Assembly: GCA_035325645.1 (NCBI GenBank)
Contig: DAOKZK010000002.1
Span: 21,701 to 85,700, forward strand
Reading direction: 5' to 3'
Length of the DNA: 64,000 bases
Origin: Macondimonas sp035325645
GTDB lineage: Bacteria > Pseudomonadota > Gammaproteobacteria > UBA5335
Made by a program: the position numbers and the translations under genes. Shown here one piece after another: positions 18,775 to 29,342 of the stretch. The stretch's first letter is position 1. Each line of letters begins with the position of its first letter. The notes under the pieces were generated by a model. That model was not told where the DNA came from, did not search any database, and worked only from the letters and a program-made list of their open reading frames with translations.

Positions 18775-19398
18775 CTATAGAGCATAGTTCCGGGCCAGCA
18801 AATAAACCTCCGGACTGCGGTCCCGCGACGCCTTGGGCTTGCGCACCACCACCTTGCCGAAGCGCCCGCGCATGCGCCGCACGAAATCGTCGAAACCCGG
18901 CCCCTGGAACAACTTCACCACAAAATCCCCGCCCGGTTGCAATGCGTCGACGGCGAAGCTTTCCGCGGTCTCCGCCAGTGCCAGCGACCGGATCTGGTCG
19001 ACTGCCTCGATCCCGCTGGTGTTGGGTGCCATGTCGCTGAGCACCAGATCGACCCGCTGGCCGGCCAATGCCTCGGTCATGGCGTCCAGCGCCTCGCGCT
19101 CGCGAAAATCGCCCTGCAGACACACGACGCCCGGCAAGGGGATTATCGGCAGCAAGTCGAAAGCCACGACCCGGCCCTGCGGGCCGACCTTGCGGGCGGC
19201 ATATTGCGACCATCCGCCCGGCGCTGCGCCCAGATCCACGACCTTGAGACCCGGCCGCAGCAGCCGGTCGCGCTCATCGATCTCCTGCAGCTTGTAGACG
19301 GCCCGGGAGCGCCAGCCCTCGGCCTTGGCGCGCTGCACGTAAGGATCGGAGAAATGCTCACGCAGCCAGGAGGCGCTGCTCTTTCCGCGTTTGGGCAT
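18775..19398 (-). CDS. rlmE: 23S rRNA 2'-O-ribose methyltransferase RlmE (FtsJ/RrmJ)
   Basis: SAM-dependent methyltransferase acting on U2552 of 23S rRNA, 207 aa. The N-terminus has SSASWLREHFSDPYVQRAK and RAVYKLQEIDERDRLL. The SAM site is VVDLGAAPGGWSQ, and the K-D-K-E catalytic residues are seen in the VYKLQ, DLVLSDMAPN and FVVKLFQG blocks. It lies 80 bp upstream of ftsH, the classic rlmE-ftsH pair. The 80-bp gap holds no clear terminator, so co-transcription is likely. Confidence 0.96.
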   Translation of the reverse strand: MPKRGKSSASWLREHFSDPYVQRAKAEGWRSRAVYKLQEIDERDRLLRPGLKVVDLGAAPGGWSQYAARKVGPQGRVVAFDLLPIIPLPGVVCLQGDFREREALDAMTEALAGQRVDLVLSDMAPNTSGIEAVDQIRSLALAETAESFAVDALQPGGDFVVKLFQGPGFDDFVRRMRGRFGKVVVRKPKASRDRSPEVYLLARNYAL

Positions 19399-19438
19399 GG
19401 CGTTCGTTACCGTGAGAAGTGGGCGCGGCCGACTTTGG

Positions 19439-19993
19439 TCAGGACCGGGCCCGCAGCGTCGGCCACGCGGCCCGCAGATAAGCGGCCATCGACCAGAGCG
19501 TCAATGCGGCGGCCACATACAGCGCCGCAACGCCGAGCCAATAGAGCGGGTGCCCCCGCTCGAAACCGATCAGTACGATCAGCGCGGTCATCTGCGCCGT
19601 CGTCTTGAACTTGCCCAGCCATGATACCGCCACCCGGGCGCGCTGACCGATCTCGGCCATCCACTCGCGCAAGGCCGAGACAGTGATCTCGCGGCTGATG
19701 ATGATCGCCACCGGCAGCGCGATGAGCACGCGGGCATCCCGCTGCAACACCAGGATGAGCGCAACGGCCACGATCAGCTTGTCGGCAACCGGGTCGAGAA
19801 AGGCGCCGAAGGCGGAGGTCTGATCCCAACGGCGCGCCAGATAGCCGTCGAGCCAATCGGTGAGCGCCGCAATGATGAAAATCACCGAGGCCGTGATCCT
19901 GGCGTGAGTCCACGGCAGATAGAACACGATCACGAACAGCGGAATCAGCAGGATCCGTGAGACGGTCAGCCAGATCGGAAAATTCAGGGGCAT
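19439..19993 (-). CDS. pgsA: CDP-diacylglycerol--glycerol-3-phosphate 3-phosphatidyltransferase
   Basis: Membrane enzyme making phosphatidylglycerophosphate, the first committed step to phosphatidylglycerol and cardiolipin, 184 aa. The CDP-alcohol phosphotransferase motif (D-G-x2-A-R-x8-G-x3-D-x3-D) is intact in DGYLARRWDQTSAFGAFLDP followed by VADK, at about residues 49-72. Several membrane helices are predicted. It lies 7 bp after uvrC, reproducing the uvrY-uvrC-pgsA linkage of gammaproteobacteria. Confidence 0.95.
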   Translation of the reverse strand: MPLNFPIWLTVSRILLIPLFVIVFYLPWTHARITASVIFIIAALTDWLDGYLARRWDQTSAFGAFLDPVADKLIVAVALILVLQRDARVLIALPVAIIISREITVSALREWMAEIGQRARVAVSWLGKFKTTAQMTALIVLIGFERGHPLYWLGVAALYVAAALTLWSMAAYLRAAWPTLRARS

Positions 19994-20000
19994 GGGCGTC

Positions 20001-21836
20001 TCATGTCGATTCCGGGTGCAACTCGGCGTGGATCTTCCGGGCCAGACTATCGCTGATTCCGGGGACCTGCGACAACTCCGCCACGCCCGCCCGCATCAGC
20101 TGCGGCAAGCCGCCGAACTGGCGCAAAAGCTGCTGACGCCGTTTCGGGCCAAGGCCCGGGATGTCCTCCAGCATCGATCGGTTGCGGGCTCGCGCGCGGC
20201 GTTGGCGATGGCCGGTGATGGCAAACCGATGCGCCTCGTCGCGAATCTGCTGGATCAGATGCAGGGCCGGCCGATGAGGATCCAGTCGCAGGGGCTCGAC
20301 CTCGCCCGGCAGAAAGAGCTGCTCTTCGCCGGCCTTGCGCGCGGGGCCCTTCGCCACACCGACCAGTCGAATACCGCCCAAGCCCAGCTCGGCCAGCACG
20401 GCTTCGGCCACAGCCAGTTGCCCGCGACCGCCATCGATGAAGCTGACGTCGGGTAGGGCCGCCTCATCGCGCACCGATCGCTCATAGCGTCGGCGCAAGG
20501 TCTCGCGCAGCGCGCCATAGTCGTCTCCGCCGGCCGCGGTTGCGATGTTGAAGCGCCGGTAAGCGCTTTTGACGGGCCCATTGCCGTCGAACACGACGCA
20601 ACTGCCCACCGTGGCCTCGCCCTGGGTGTGGCTGATGTCGAAGCATTCCAGCCGCCGCGGCGCCTCGGGCAAATCCAAAGCCACCGCAAGATCGTCAAGC
20701 CGGATCTTCAGGTTGGCGCCGCCACTCTGCCGCAGCCGCAAGGCTTCGGCCGCATTGGTGCGCGCCAGTTCCACCCAGCGCATCCGCTGCCCCCGCTGCG
20801 GCTGGCGCAGGGCCACGCCATGCCCAGCCGCCACCGAAAGCGCCTCGCCGAGGAGTACCGCGTCTTCGATGTCGCCATCCAACAGGATTTCTGCGGGAGG
20901 TGGCACCTGCTCGTAGTGCTGGCTGAGAAACGCCGTCCGCAACTCCGCTGCGGTCGTGTCCGGCGGCAACTGGGGCGTGAACACCTGATGCCCGAGATGT
21001 TGCCCGCCACGCACCAGGCCCAGCGAGAGCACGGCCGTTCCACCTTCCATGGCCACCGCCAGCACGTCGACGTCCCCGCCCTGCGTGCTCACGTCCTGGC
21101 GCGCCGCGATCTGCCGCAGGCGTGCGATGCGATCGCGAAAGACGGCAGCACGCTCGAACTCGAGCCGTTCGGCAGCCTGCTCCATGCGCGCCGCGAGATC
21201 TTCGATGACTTCCTGCCCGAATCCTTCCAGGAAACGCACGGCGTCCCGCACATCCTGGGCATAATCGGCTTGCGCGATCAGCCCGACGCAGGGCGCGGAG
21301 CAGCGCCCGAGCTGATGCTGCAGGCAGGGCCGTTCGCGGCGGGCAAAGTCGGCGTCCTCACAGACCCGCAGCCGGAACAGGCGTTGTAGTTCCTTCAGTG
21401 CGGCACGCACGGCGCCCGCATTGGGATAAGGGCCGAACAGGCGGCCATCGCGCCGAAACGCGCCGCGATAGAAGCGGATGCGCGCAAAGGCGTGGTTGCC
21501 GGTCAAATGCACATAGGGATAGCTCTTGTCGTCCCGCAGCACGACGTTGTAGCGCGGCCGGTGCGCCTTGATGAGATTGCTTTCCAGCAGCAAGGCTTCG
21601 GCCTCGGTGCGCGTGACGGTGACCTGGATGTCCTTCACGCGGCTCATCAAGGCACGGGTCTTGGCGCTCTGGCCGGCGCGCCGGAAGTAACTGCCGACCC
21701 GCGCCCGCAGCCGACGCGCCTTGCCGACGTACAGCAGCTCGCCGCGCTCGCCGCGCATGCTGTAGACGCCCGGCCGATCCGGCAGCGCTCGCACGAAGCC
21801 GCGAAAATCGAAATGCTCCGGCGGCAGATCAACCAC
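20001..21836 (-). CDS. uvrC: UvrABC system subunit C
   Basis: Nuclease subunit of nucleotide excision repair that makes both incisions, 611 aa. The GIY-YIG domain lies near residues 15-95 (PGVYSMRG, LLYVGKARRLRARV). The UVR helix that binds UvrB is near 205-240 (AERLEFERAAVFRDRIARL). The C-terminal RNase H-like nuclease has CFDISHTQGE and SFIDGGRGQL, and the protein ends in helix-hairpin-helix motifs (DIPGLGPKRRQQLL, SQVPGISDSLARKI). Its start overlaps the uracil-DNA glycosylase stop by 8 bp. Confidence 0.97.
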   Translation of the reverse strand: MVDLPPEHFDFRGFVRALPDRPGVYSMRGERGELLYVGKARRLRARVGSYFRRAGQSAKTRALMSRVKDIQVTVTRTEAEALLLESNLIKAHRPRYNVVLRDDKSYPYVHLTGNHAFARIRFYRGAFRRDGRLFGPYPNAGAVRAALKELQRLFRLRVCEDADFARRERPCLQHQLGRCSAPCVGLIAQADYAQDVRDAVRFLEGFGQEVIEDLAARMEQAAERLEFERAAVFRDRIARLRQIAARQDVSTQGGDVDVLAVAMEGGTAVLSLGLVRGGQHLGHQVFTPQLPPDTTAAELRTAFLSQHYEQVPPPAEILLDGDIEDAVLLGEALSVAAGHGVALRQPQRGQRMRWVELARTNAAEALRLRQSGGANLKIRLDDLAVALDLPEAPRRLECFDISHTQGEATVGSCVVFDGNGPVKSAYRRFNIATAAGGDDYGALRETLRRRYERSVRDEAALPDVSFIDGGRGQLAVAEAVLAELGLGGIRLVGVAKGPARKAGEEQLFLPGEVEPLRLDPHRPALHLIQQIRDEAHRFAITGHRQRRARARNRSMLEDIPGLGPKRRQQLLRQFGGLPQLMRAGVAELSQVPGISDSLARKIHAELHPEST

Positions 21837-22503
21837 GGCAGTCCACCGATTCCCGCGCCTCGGCGACCACGGCGCGAAACATCGCGGCCGTGAGCCGGCC
21901 GGTCGAGGTGTTGTAGCGACTGCAATGGTAAGAGCTCAGCAAGGTACGCCCCCCGGGGAGTCGGGCACGCGCGCCATGGGCGAAGGGATGGCTCGCGAGA
22001 GGCAGGTCCAGCGCCCGCAGGACCGCTTCGTGAGCCACGCGCCCCAGGGCCAGCACGACACCCGGCGCGGGCTGCACGGCGAGATCATGCCGCAGATAAG
22101 GCAGGCAACGGCGGATCTCCTCGGGCAGCGGCCGGTTCAGAGGCGGCACGCAGCGCACGGCATTGGTGATACGGCAGTTGAGCAACTGCAGGTCGTCCCC
22201 GGCATGACGCGAGGCCGCGGCCGTGCTGAAGCCATAGGCATACAGGGTTTCATAAAGCAGCTCTCCGGCGTAATCGCCGGTAAAGGGTCGTCCCGTGGCG
22301 TTTGCGCCGTGCAGGCCCGGTGCAAGCCCGACAATGAGCAGCCGCGCATCCTGTGGACCAAACGCCGGGACCGGTGCGTTGTGATAGTAGGGGTACAGCG
22401 CCCTGTTTTCATCGCGAAAGGCCGTCAATCGCGGGCACAGGCGGCAGGCGGGATCAAACACGGCTGCCGGGGGATGCGGACGATACGGCAATGGCGAACT
22501 CAT
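21829..22503 (-). CDS. Family 5 (UdgB-type) uracil-DNA glycosylase
   Basis: Predicted base-excision repair glycosylase of the iron-sulfur UDG superfamily, 224 aa. Motif 1 is GLAPGLHGANATGRPFTGDY; the polar Asp/Asn of family 4 is replaced by Ala-Asn context as in family 5. The C-terminal motif is YHCSRYNTSTGRLT. Cluster cysteines are in CRLCPRL near the N-terminus, NAVRCVPP and YHCSRYN. The start MSSPLPYRPHPP at 22503 is chosen; an ATG at 22554 would add 17 non-conserved residues. It lies between uvrY and uvrC and overlaps uvrC, so it is probably expressed with the excision nuclease. Confidence 0.88.
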   Translation of the reverse strand: MSSPLPYRPHPPAAVFDPACRLCPRLTAFRDENRALYPYYHNAPVPAFGPQDARLLIVGLAPGLHGANATGRPFTGDYAGELLYETLYAYGFSTAAASRHAGDDLQLLNCRITNAVRCVPPLNRPLPEEIRRCLPYLRHDLAVQPAPGVVLALGRVAHEAVLRALDLPLASHPFAHGARARLPGGRTLLSSYHCSRYNTSTGRLTAAMFRAVVAEARESVDCRG

Positions 22504-22611
22504 GGGTGCGGATGCTTCCAACAAGATCCAGCGCTGCCCCGCAGATGCGCACATCGCGAAAAGGTGGGCTCGCCAGGCTGCTCGGGATCGCGGCGCAGGA
22601 GGGAGTACGGG

Positions 22612-23256
22612 CTAGCCAGCATTCAGATCGATCAGCCCGTGGCGCATGGCCAACCGGGTCAGCTCGACGTCGTTGTTTACGCACAGTTTCTCAAAGAGCC
22701 GGTAGCGGTAGGTGTTGACAGTCTTGGGGCTGATGAACAGCTTGTCCGAGATTTCCTGGATCGACCGGCCCTGCACCACCATCATCATGACCTGCATTTC
22801 GCGCTGCGACAGGTCCGCAAGGCCGACGGACTTGGCGCCCGGCATTCGCGAGAGCGCCATGCCCCGCGCCAGATCGGCATCGAGATAACGCTCACCGGCA
22901 TGCACCTTGCGGATCGCGTGGACGAATTCCTCGGCGCCGCAATCCTTGGTCAGGTACCCCGTGGCGCCCGCTGCAAGCAATTGCTCCGGAAAGGGATCGT
23001 GGCGCTGCACCGACAGGCTGATGACCCGGACCCCGGGATGATGGTGAACCAGCTTGCGCGTGGCCTCCAGGCCGCCGATGCCGGGCATGTGGATGTCCAT
23101 CAGCACCACGTCCGGGTGCAACTCGCCGACCCGCGCCAGCGCCTGCTCCCCGCTGTCGGCCTCGCCGACCACCTGGATGTCTCCGGCCGCTTCGAGCAGT
23201 TGTTTGATGCCGCTGCGGATGAGTTGATGATCGTCCACCACCAGCACCTTGATCAT
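22612..23256 (-). CDS. uvrY: UvrY/GacA-type response regulator (LuxR family)
   Basis: NarL/FixJ-type transcription regulator, 214 aa. The receiver domain has the acidic pair in VVDDHQ, phospho-acceptor Asp54 in VLMDIHMPG and Lys in YLTKDCG. The C-terminal LuxR helix-turn-helix contains LSQREMQVMMMVVQGRSIQEI-like sequence around residues 150-170 and SPKTVNTYRYRLFEKL. The ATG at 23256 has AAGGAG five bases upstream. Proximity to uvrC and pgsA supports UvrY/GacA, the BarA/GacS partner controlling CsrA-sequestering RNAs. No histidine kinase is adjacent. Confidence 0.9.
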   Translation of the reverse strand: MIKVLVVDDHQLIRSGIKQLLEAAGDIQVVGEADSGEQALARVGELHPDVVLMDIHMPGIGGLEATRKLVHHHPGVRVISLSVQRHDPFPEQLLAAGATGYLTKDCGAEEFVHAIRKVHAGERYLDADLARGMALSRMPGAKSVGLADLSQREMQVMMMVVQGRSIQEISDKLFISPKTVNTYRYRLFEKLCVNNDVELTRLAMRHGLIDLNAG

Positions 23257-23359
23257 GGCGCTCCTTTCTCCCGCACGAGATTGATTCTGGTTCATTCACC
23301 GGCAACGCGTCTTAGATTAGCACCCTGGCGATGCGCAGCGCAGGGCAAACCCGCGAGGC

Positions 23360-24193
23360 TCAGGCGGCTTCGGCCAGGAAGCCGCGGATCAGTGTCTGCG
23401 AACGTGTCGGCGCCATGTGCCAGAACAGATGACCGCAATCGGGCAATGCCGCGAAACGCGCCCCCGGCAACCGCCCACTCAGGCGTTCTCCGTTGGGGAA
23501 CGGAATGAGCTGGTCGGCCGTGCCATGGATGACGAGGGCGGGTTGGGTCAGGCGCGCCAGGGCTTCCGCGGCATGGAACCGCGCGATCGCCTGGGCTTGC
23601 GCCAGCATCCCCTTGGCGCGCCGACGGTAGCGGGTTGCCTGATCGACCAAGGCCTGAAAGCGATCGGGGTCCTGCGCGATCCACTCCGGCGTGTAGTTGA
23701 CGGCCAATGCCCGCGCCGCAGCCTCCTGCGGCGTCGTCCCGGCGATCGGCATCATGGCATTCATGACGGCCCTGTCGGGCGCCGGCGCAAATCGCCCCGA
23801 GTCCGAAGTGCACCCCAAGACCAGCCGATCGATCCGCTCGGGCGCCCGCAGTGCGAGCGTCTGCGCGATCATGCCGCCCATGCTGATCCCCATCACATGC
23901 GCCTGCGGCCAGGCGAGCGTGTCCAGGATGGCCTCGGCGTCACCCGCCATCTGATCCATCGTGTACGGCCCATCGGGAACTTCGCTCTCGCCCATGCCGC
24001 GGTTGTCGAAGACCGCCACCGGACGGTCGGCGGCCAGCGCCTCCGGCAAGTCCTGCCAATCCTCCTTCACACCCGACAGCCCCATGATCATCAGCAGCGG
24101 CCGCCCGCCGGCGCCGGCATTGAAGACACGATAGGTCAGGCGCACCGGACCGGATTGCGCGTCGGCGGTAGCGATCTCGGTCATCGGTGACAT
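23360..24193 (-). CDS. Alpha/beta hydrolase
   Basis: Alpha/beta-hydrolase fold enzyme of about 277 aa. The nucleophile elbow GISMGG places Ser near residue 100, the acid is in HGTADQLIP, and the catalytic His is in DCGHLFWHM. The oxyanion region is LMIMGLSGVKEDW and the strand DNRGMGES follows. The fold resembles 3-oxoadipate enol-lactonase-like or proline iminopeptidase-like esterases, but the substrate cannot be read from sequence. Start at 24193 or the ATG three codons later; neither has a strong ribosome site. Divergent from acetyl-CoA synthetase. Confidence 0.85.
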   Translation of the reverse strand: MSPMTEIATADAQSGPVRLTYRVFNAGAGGRPLLMIMGLSGVKEDWQDLPEALAADRPVAVFDNRGMGESEVPDGPYTMDQMAGDAEAILDTLAWPQAHVMGISMGGMIAQTLALRAPERIDRLVLGCTSDSGRFAPAPDRAVMNAMMPIAGTTPQEAAARALAVNYTPEWIAQDPDRFQALVDQATRYRRRAKGMLAQAQAIARFHAAEALARLTQPALVIHGTADQLIPFPNGERLSGRLPGARFAALPDCGHLFWHMAPTRSQTLIRGFLAEAA

Positions 24194-24359
24194 CCCCGTG
24201 TCGGGTGGACGAGCGACATTGCAGTGTAGCAAGCGCAGCTGGCCTGCCCCACGCTCATGAAACCGAGCCTACCATGGAGCGACGCTTGCTTGAGGCCGTC
24301 GCAAGCCGTGCGCCATACTCGGGCGGACCACACGAACCATGAATGGGGAGCGGAGAACC

Positions 24360-26300
<1,941 letters not shown>

Positions 26301-26329
26301 TTCGGGACGCCGACAACCCCTGCGGCGCT

Positions 26330-27505
26330 TCAGCCGCCGGCCGCTCCACCTGCTCGGTGCCAGCGCTCGAACCCGGCTGCCAGATCCTCGATGAGATCCG
26401 CCGGCGCCTCGAGGCCCGCATGAATGCGCAGCCACGGCCCGGCGGCCGTCCACGGTGTGGCCGTGCGCGTGTGCTCCGGATGCACCGGCAGCAGCAGGCT
26501 CTCAAAGCCGCCCCAACTGTAACCCAGCCCGAAAAGGGCCAGTCCGTCGACGAAAGCGGCCAGTGCCTCGGGCGTGCACGGCGCCAGCTCGATGGCAAAC
26601 AGCCCACTGGCGCCGCGAAAATCCCGCTGCCACAGGCCGTGGTCCGGATCCTGCGGCCAGGCGGGATAGCGCACGCCCCGCACCTCGGGCCGCGCGCTCA
26701 GCCAGTCGATGAGGGTGAGCGCCGTTGCCTGATGGCGCGCCAGCCGCACCGCCAGGGTCCGCAGGCCGCGCAGGCCCAGCGCGCATTCCTCACTGCCGGC
26801 GCAGTGCCCCAGCGCCACCGCGGTTTTCTTGATGCGCTCGTAATGCGCTGCATCGACATTGATCACGCCCAGCATGGCGTCGGCGTGCCCGACGACGTAC
26901 TTGGTCGCGGCGTGGATGGACACGTCGACGCCGTGCGCGAAGGCCTTGAAATACAGCGGCGTGGCCCAGGTGTTGTCGAGTGCCACCGGCACGCCGCGCG
27001 CCCGCGCCGCCGCGCACAGGGCGGGCAGGTCCTGTAGCTCGAAGGTGAGCGAGCCCGGCGATTCGGCAAAGACGAGCCGTGTTTCGGGGCGGATCAGCGC
27101 AGCGATGTCGGCGCGCGGTGCATAGTAGGTCGTGCTCACCCCCATGCGCGCCAGAAAGCCGTCGCAGAACAGCCGCGTCGGTCCGTACACGGTATCGACC
27201 ATGAGCAGATGATCGCCGGGGCTCAGAAAAGCCAGCAGCGTCGTGGTGATCGCCGCCAGTCCGGACTCGACCGCGACCGCCCGATGCGCGCCCTCCAGCG
27301 CCGCCATGGCCTCTTCCAGCGCGAAGGTGGTCGGCGTGCCGAAGCGGCCGTAGTAAGTGCCCGCGAACGGCTGGCGCGAGGCGGCTTCCAGCGCCGCCAG
27401 GCTGGGAAAGAGCACGGTGGAAGCGCGGTAGACCGGCGGATTGACCACGCCGTCGAAGCGCGCGGGGTCACGCCCGAGATGGGTCAGGGCGGTGTCGTCA
27501 TGCAC
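26330..27505 (-). CDS. metC: Cystathionine beta-lyase (MetC-type, PLP-dependent)
   Basis: Cys/Met metabolism PLP enzyme, 391 aa, that cleaves cystathionine to homocysteine, pyruvate and ammonia. The PLP lysine is in SIHAATKYVVGHADAM (around residue 205). Substrate- and cofactor-binding residues occur in YGRFGTPTTFALE, VESGLAAI and ALDNTWATPLYFK. The NTWATPLYF and GSEECALGLRGLRT blocks resemble MetC of proteobacteria more than cystathionine gamma-synthase. It is the last gene of a minus-strand run with cell-envelope genes, 33 bp after the UPF0104 gene; the functional link is unclear. Confidence 0.88.
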   Translation of the reverse strand: MHDDTALTHLGRDPARFDGVVNPPVYRASTVLFPSLAALEAASRQPFAGTYYGRFGTPTTFALEEAMAALEGAHRAVAVESGLAAITTTLLAFLSPGDHLLMVDTVYGPTRLFCDGFLARMGVSTTYYAPRADIAALIRPETRLVFAESPGSLTFELQDLPALCAAARARGVPVALDNTWATPLYFKAFAHGVDVSIHAATKYVVGHADAMLGVINVDAAHYERIKKTAVALGHCAGSEECALGLRGLRTLAVRLARHQATALTLIDWLSARPEVRGVRYPAWPQDPDHGLWQRDFRGASGLFAIELAPCTPEALAAFVDGLALFGLGYSWGGFESLLLPVHPEHTRTATPWTAAGPWLRIHAGLEAPADLIEDLAAGFERWHRAGGAAGG

Positions 27506-27538
27506 GGCGGTTCTCCGGGTCGGTGTGGTCAGGGGCGG

Positions 27539-28540
27539 TCAGGGCCCGTCGCTGACCCGCCGCTGCAGCTTGCGGATGCCCTGCCGGCCGATCAGCAGCA
27601 ACAGCACCGGCGCTCCCGCCAGAAGATGCCAGTAATAGGTGGAGAAACGCCAGAGCAGGATCGCGGTGGCCAGTTGCGGGGCGGCCACATAAGGCGCGAG
27701 CAGGGCCGCAGACCCGAGTTCCGTGACCCCGGCACCGCCCGGCAGCAGGCCGATCTGGCCGGCGCTGAGCGCCACCATCTGCACCAGGAACACCGCCGTC
27801 CAGGCCAGCGGCACGTTCAGCCCCCACAGCACGAAGTACAGCACGCTGTAGCGGGTGATCCACTGCAGCGCGCACACCGCATAGATCGCCAGCAAGCGGG
27901 GTTTGGGGATCGCCAGCAGCTCGTGGACCCGGCGCCGGAACAGCAGCGCAAAGCGGCCGATGCGCCGCCGCGCGCCGGGGGTGACGCCGGTCCATCCGCC
28001 CAGGGCCTCGCCCCATTGCAAAAGGCGGCGAAAACGCATCAGCGCCAGCGCGGAGACGGCCAGCAACCCTGTCAGCAGCCCGCCGGCGGCCATCGCGCCA
28101 GCCTCGAGCCCAGGCGGCCACAGCGGGCACCACCACACCACCAGCGGAATCAGCGCAATGAAAAAAGTGAGATCGATGAACTGATCCATGGTGTACAGCG
28201 CCGCGCCATCCGCGCCGCGCAATCCGTGGCGCCCCAACAAGGTGGCATAGGCGACCGGCCCCGCCAGCCCCAGGGGCGTGGCATTCACCACGCATTCAGT
28301 CGCCATGACGGTCGCGAGCGCCTCGCGGTGACCGAGTCGCACGCGCCCCCAAGCCATCAGCCGCAGCCGCAGCGCACTGAAATTCCAGGCGATCAGCGCT
28401 AGGAGCGGCCCCAGCACGAACAGCGGCCCGGGCACCTGATGCAGCAGGCGCAATGCCTCGCTGCCGCCATACCAGAGCGGCACCGCCAGACCGGCCAGCA
28501 ACGCGATGCCGAGCAGAATCCAGGGATGATGCCGCAACAT
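27539..28540 (-). CDS. UPF0104/lysylphosphatidylglycerol-synthase TM-type membrane protein
   Basis: Polytopic membrane protein, 333 aa with about eight helices. It resembles the AglD/MprF transmembrane family (UPF0104). Conserved blocks are ATECVVNATPLGLAGPVAYAT-like sequence near residues 80-100 and LLPGGAGVTELGS near residue 260. Members are proposed to move or synthesise lipid-linked compounds, but this one lacks the soluble aminoacyl-transferase domain. It starts 10 bp upstream-side of the deacetylase stop, within an operon with a glycosyltransferase, suggesting a role in a glycolipid or surface polysaccharide. Confidence 0.8.
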   Translation of the reverse strand: MLRHHPWILLGIALLAGLAVPLWYGGSEALRLLHQVPGPLFVLGPLLALIAWNFSALRLRLMAWGRVRLGHREALATVMATECVVNATPLGLAGPVAYATLLGRHGLRGADGAALYTMDQFIDLTFFIALIPLVVWWCPLWPPGLEAGAMAAGGLLTGLLAVSALALMRFRRLLQWGEALGGWTGVTPGARRRIGRFALLFRRRVHELLAIPKPRLLAIYAVCALQWITRYSVLYFVLWGLNVPLAWTAVFLVQMVALSAGQIGLLPGGAGVTELGSAALLAPYVAAPQLATAILLWRFSTYYWHLLAGAPVLLLLIGRQGIRKLQRRVSDGP

Positions 28541-28550
28541 GCTTCTCCGC

Positions 28551-29342
28551 TCAGGCCCGACGCGCCATCCAGGCCCCCTTGGTCAACGTTTCCCGGTCCC
28601 GCGTCAACCGGTCGATGGCCTGCATCCACCAGCGCGCCACGGCCGGATGCGCCAGATCGGCCGGATGAATGTCGAGCCGGATCGCCGGACTGTTGCGACC
28701 CCGCCACAGCGTCCACTCGTTGCGCAATCGCGACAGCATCCGCCGCGACCGGCTGCGCACGCTCCAGACCAGACTCACCTGACGCTGCGCCTGCCAGTCC
28801 GGCAGGCGGTACAGGCAGCGCCGCCCGGCGGCATAGCGCATCGGCAACATCGGCAAGGCCCGCCGCGTGCCGCGACTCATCAGCCAGGCCGGCGCGACGA
28901 AACCTTCGGACGCCAGCCCAACCTCGGCCAGGTCCTGCAAGCCCCGCGCGACCCGCGCCAGCGCCCGCGGCGCGCTCAGGGCTGCAAACTCGCCCTCGCG
29001 CGCGGTGTAAATACGGCGCACGATCCACTGCAAGGGCGAGAGCCCGAGCGGCTCCCCATCCAGATGCTGCACGCCGTGGAACACGATCTCGTCACCCCGC
29101 GCGCGACGCGCCTGCAGCGTGGCGACGAACTCCGGATGCTCACGCAGAGCCCCCCCGCCGTGATAGTCGGTGATCACCAGCAGCGAACTCACGATACCGC
29201 GCCGATCCAGTGCCTCGAGGAGCGCCCTGTAGCGCGCCCAGGTCTGGGGCGCGACGTCATGCAGCACCACCATCAGCACCTTGCTGGAAGGGCGCGTAGC
29301 CATCGGAAGCGATGGCGGAACGGATGCCGACAAGCTGTTCAT
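28551..29342 (-). CDS. DUF2334/NodB-like polysaccharide deacetylase family protein
   Basis: Predicted deacetylase-fold protein, 263 aa. The first motif is VVLHDVAPQTW (Asp metal ligand), and FHGVQHLDGEP provides the HxxxH-like metal site near residue 90; the C-terminal block is RLDIHPADLAHPA. These match the DUF2334 branch of the NodB superfamily. The gene overlaps the 3' end of the upstream glycosyltransferase by 86 bp if the ATG at 29342 is used, or 47 bp with the ATG at 29303; the ribosome sites do not decide. It probably acts on the same glycan or glycolipid as its neighbours. Confidence 0.78.
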   Translation of the reverse strand: MNSLSASVPPSLPMATRPSSKVLMVVLHDVAPQTWARYRALLEALDRRGIVSSLLVITDYHGGGALREHPEFVATLQARRARGDEIVFHGVQHLDGEPLGLSPLQWIVRRIYTAREGEFAALSAPRALARVARGLQDLAEVGLASEGFVAPAWLMSRGTRRALPMLPMRYAAGRRCLYRLPDWQAQRQVSLVWSVRSRSRRMLSRLRNEWTLWRGRNSPAIRLDIHPADLAHPAVARWWMQAIDRLTRDRETLTKGAWMARRA

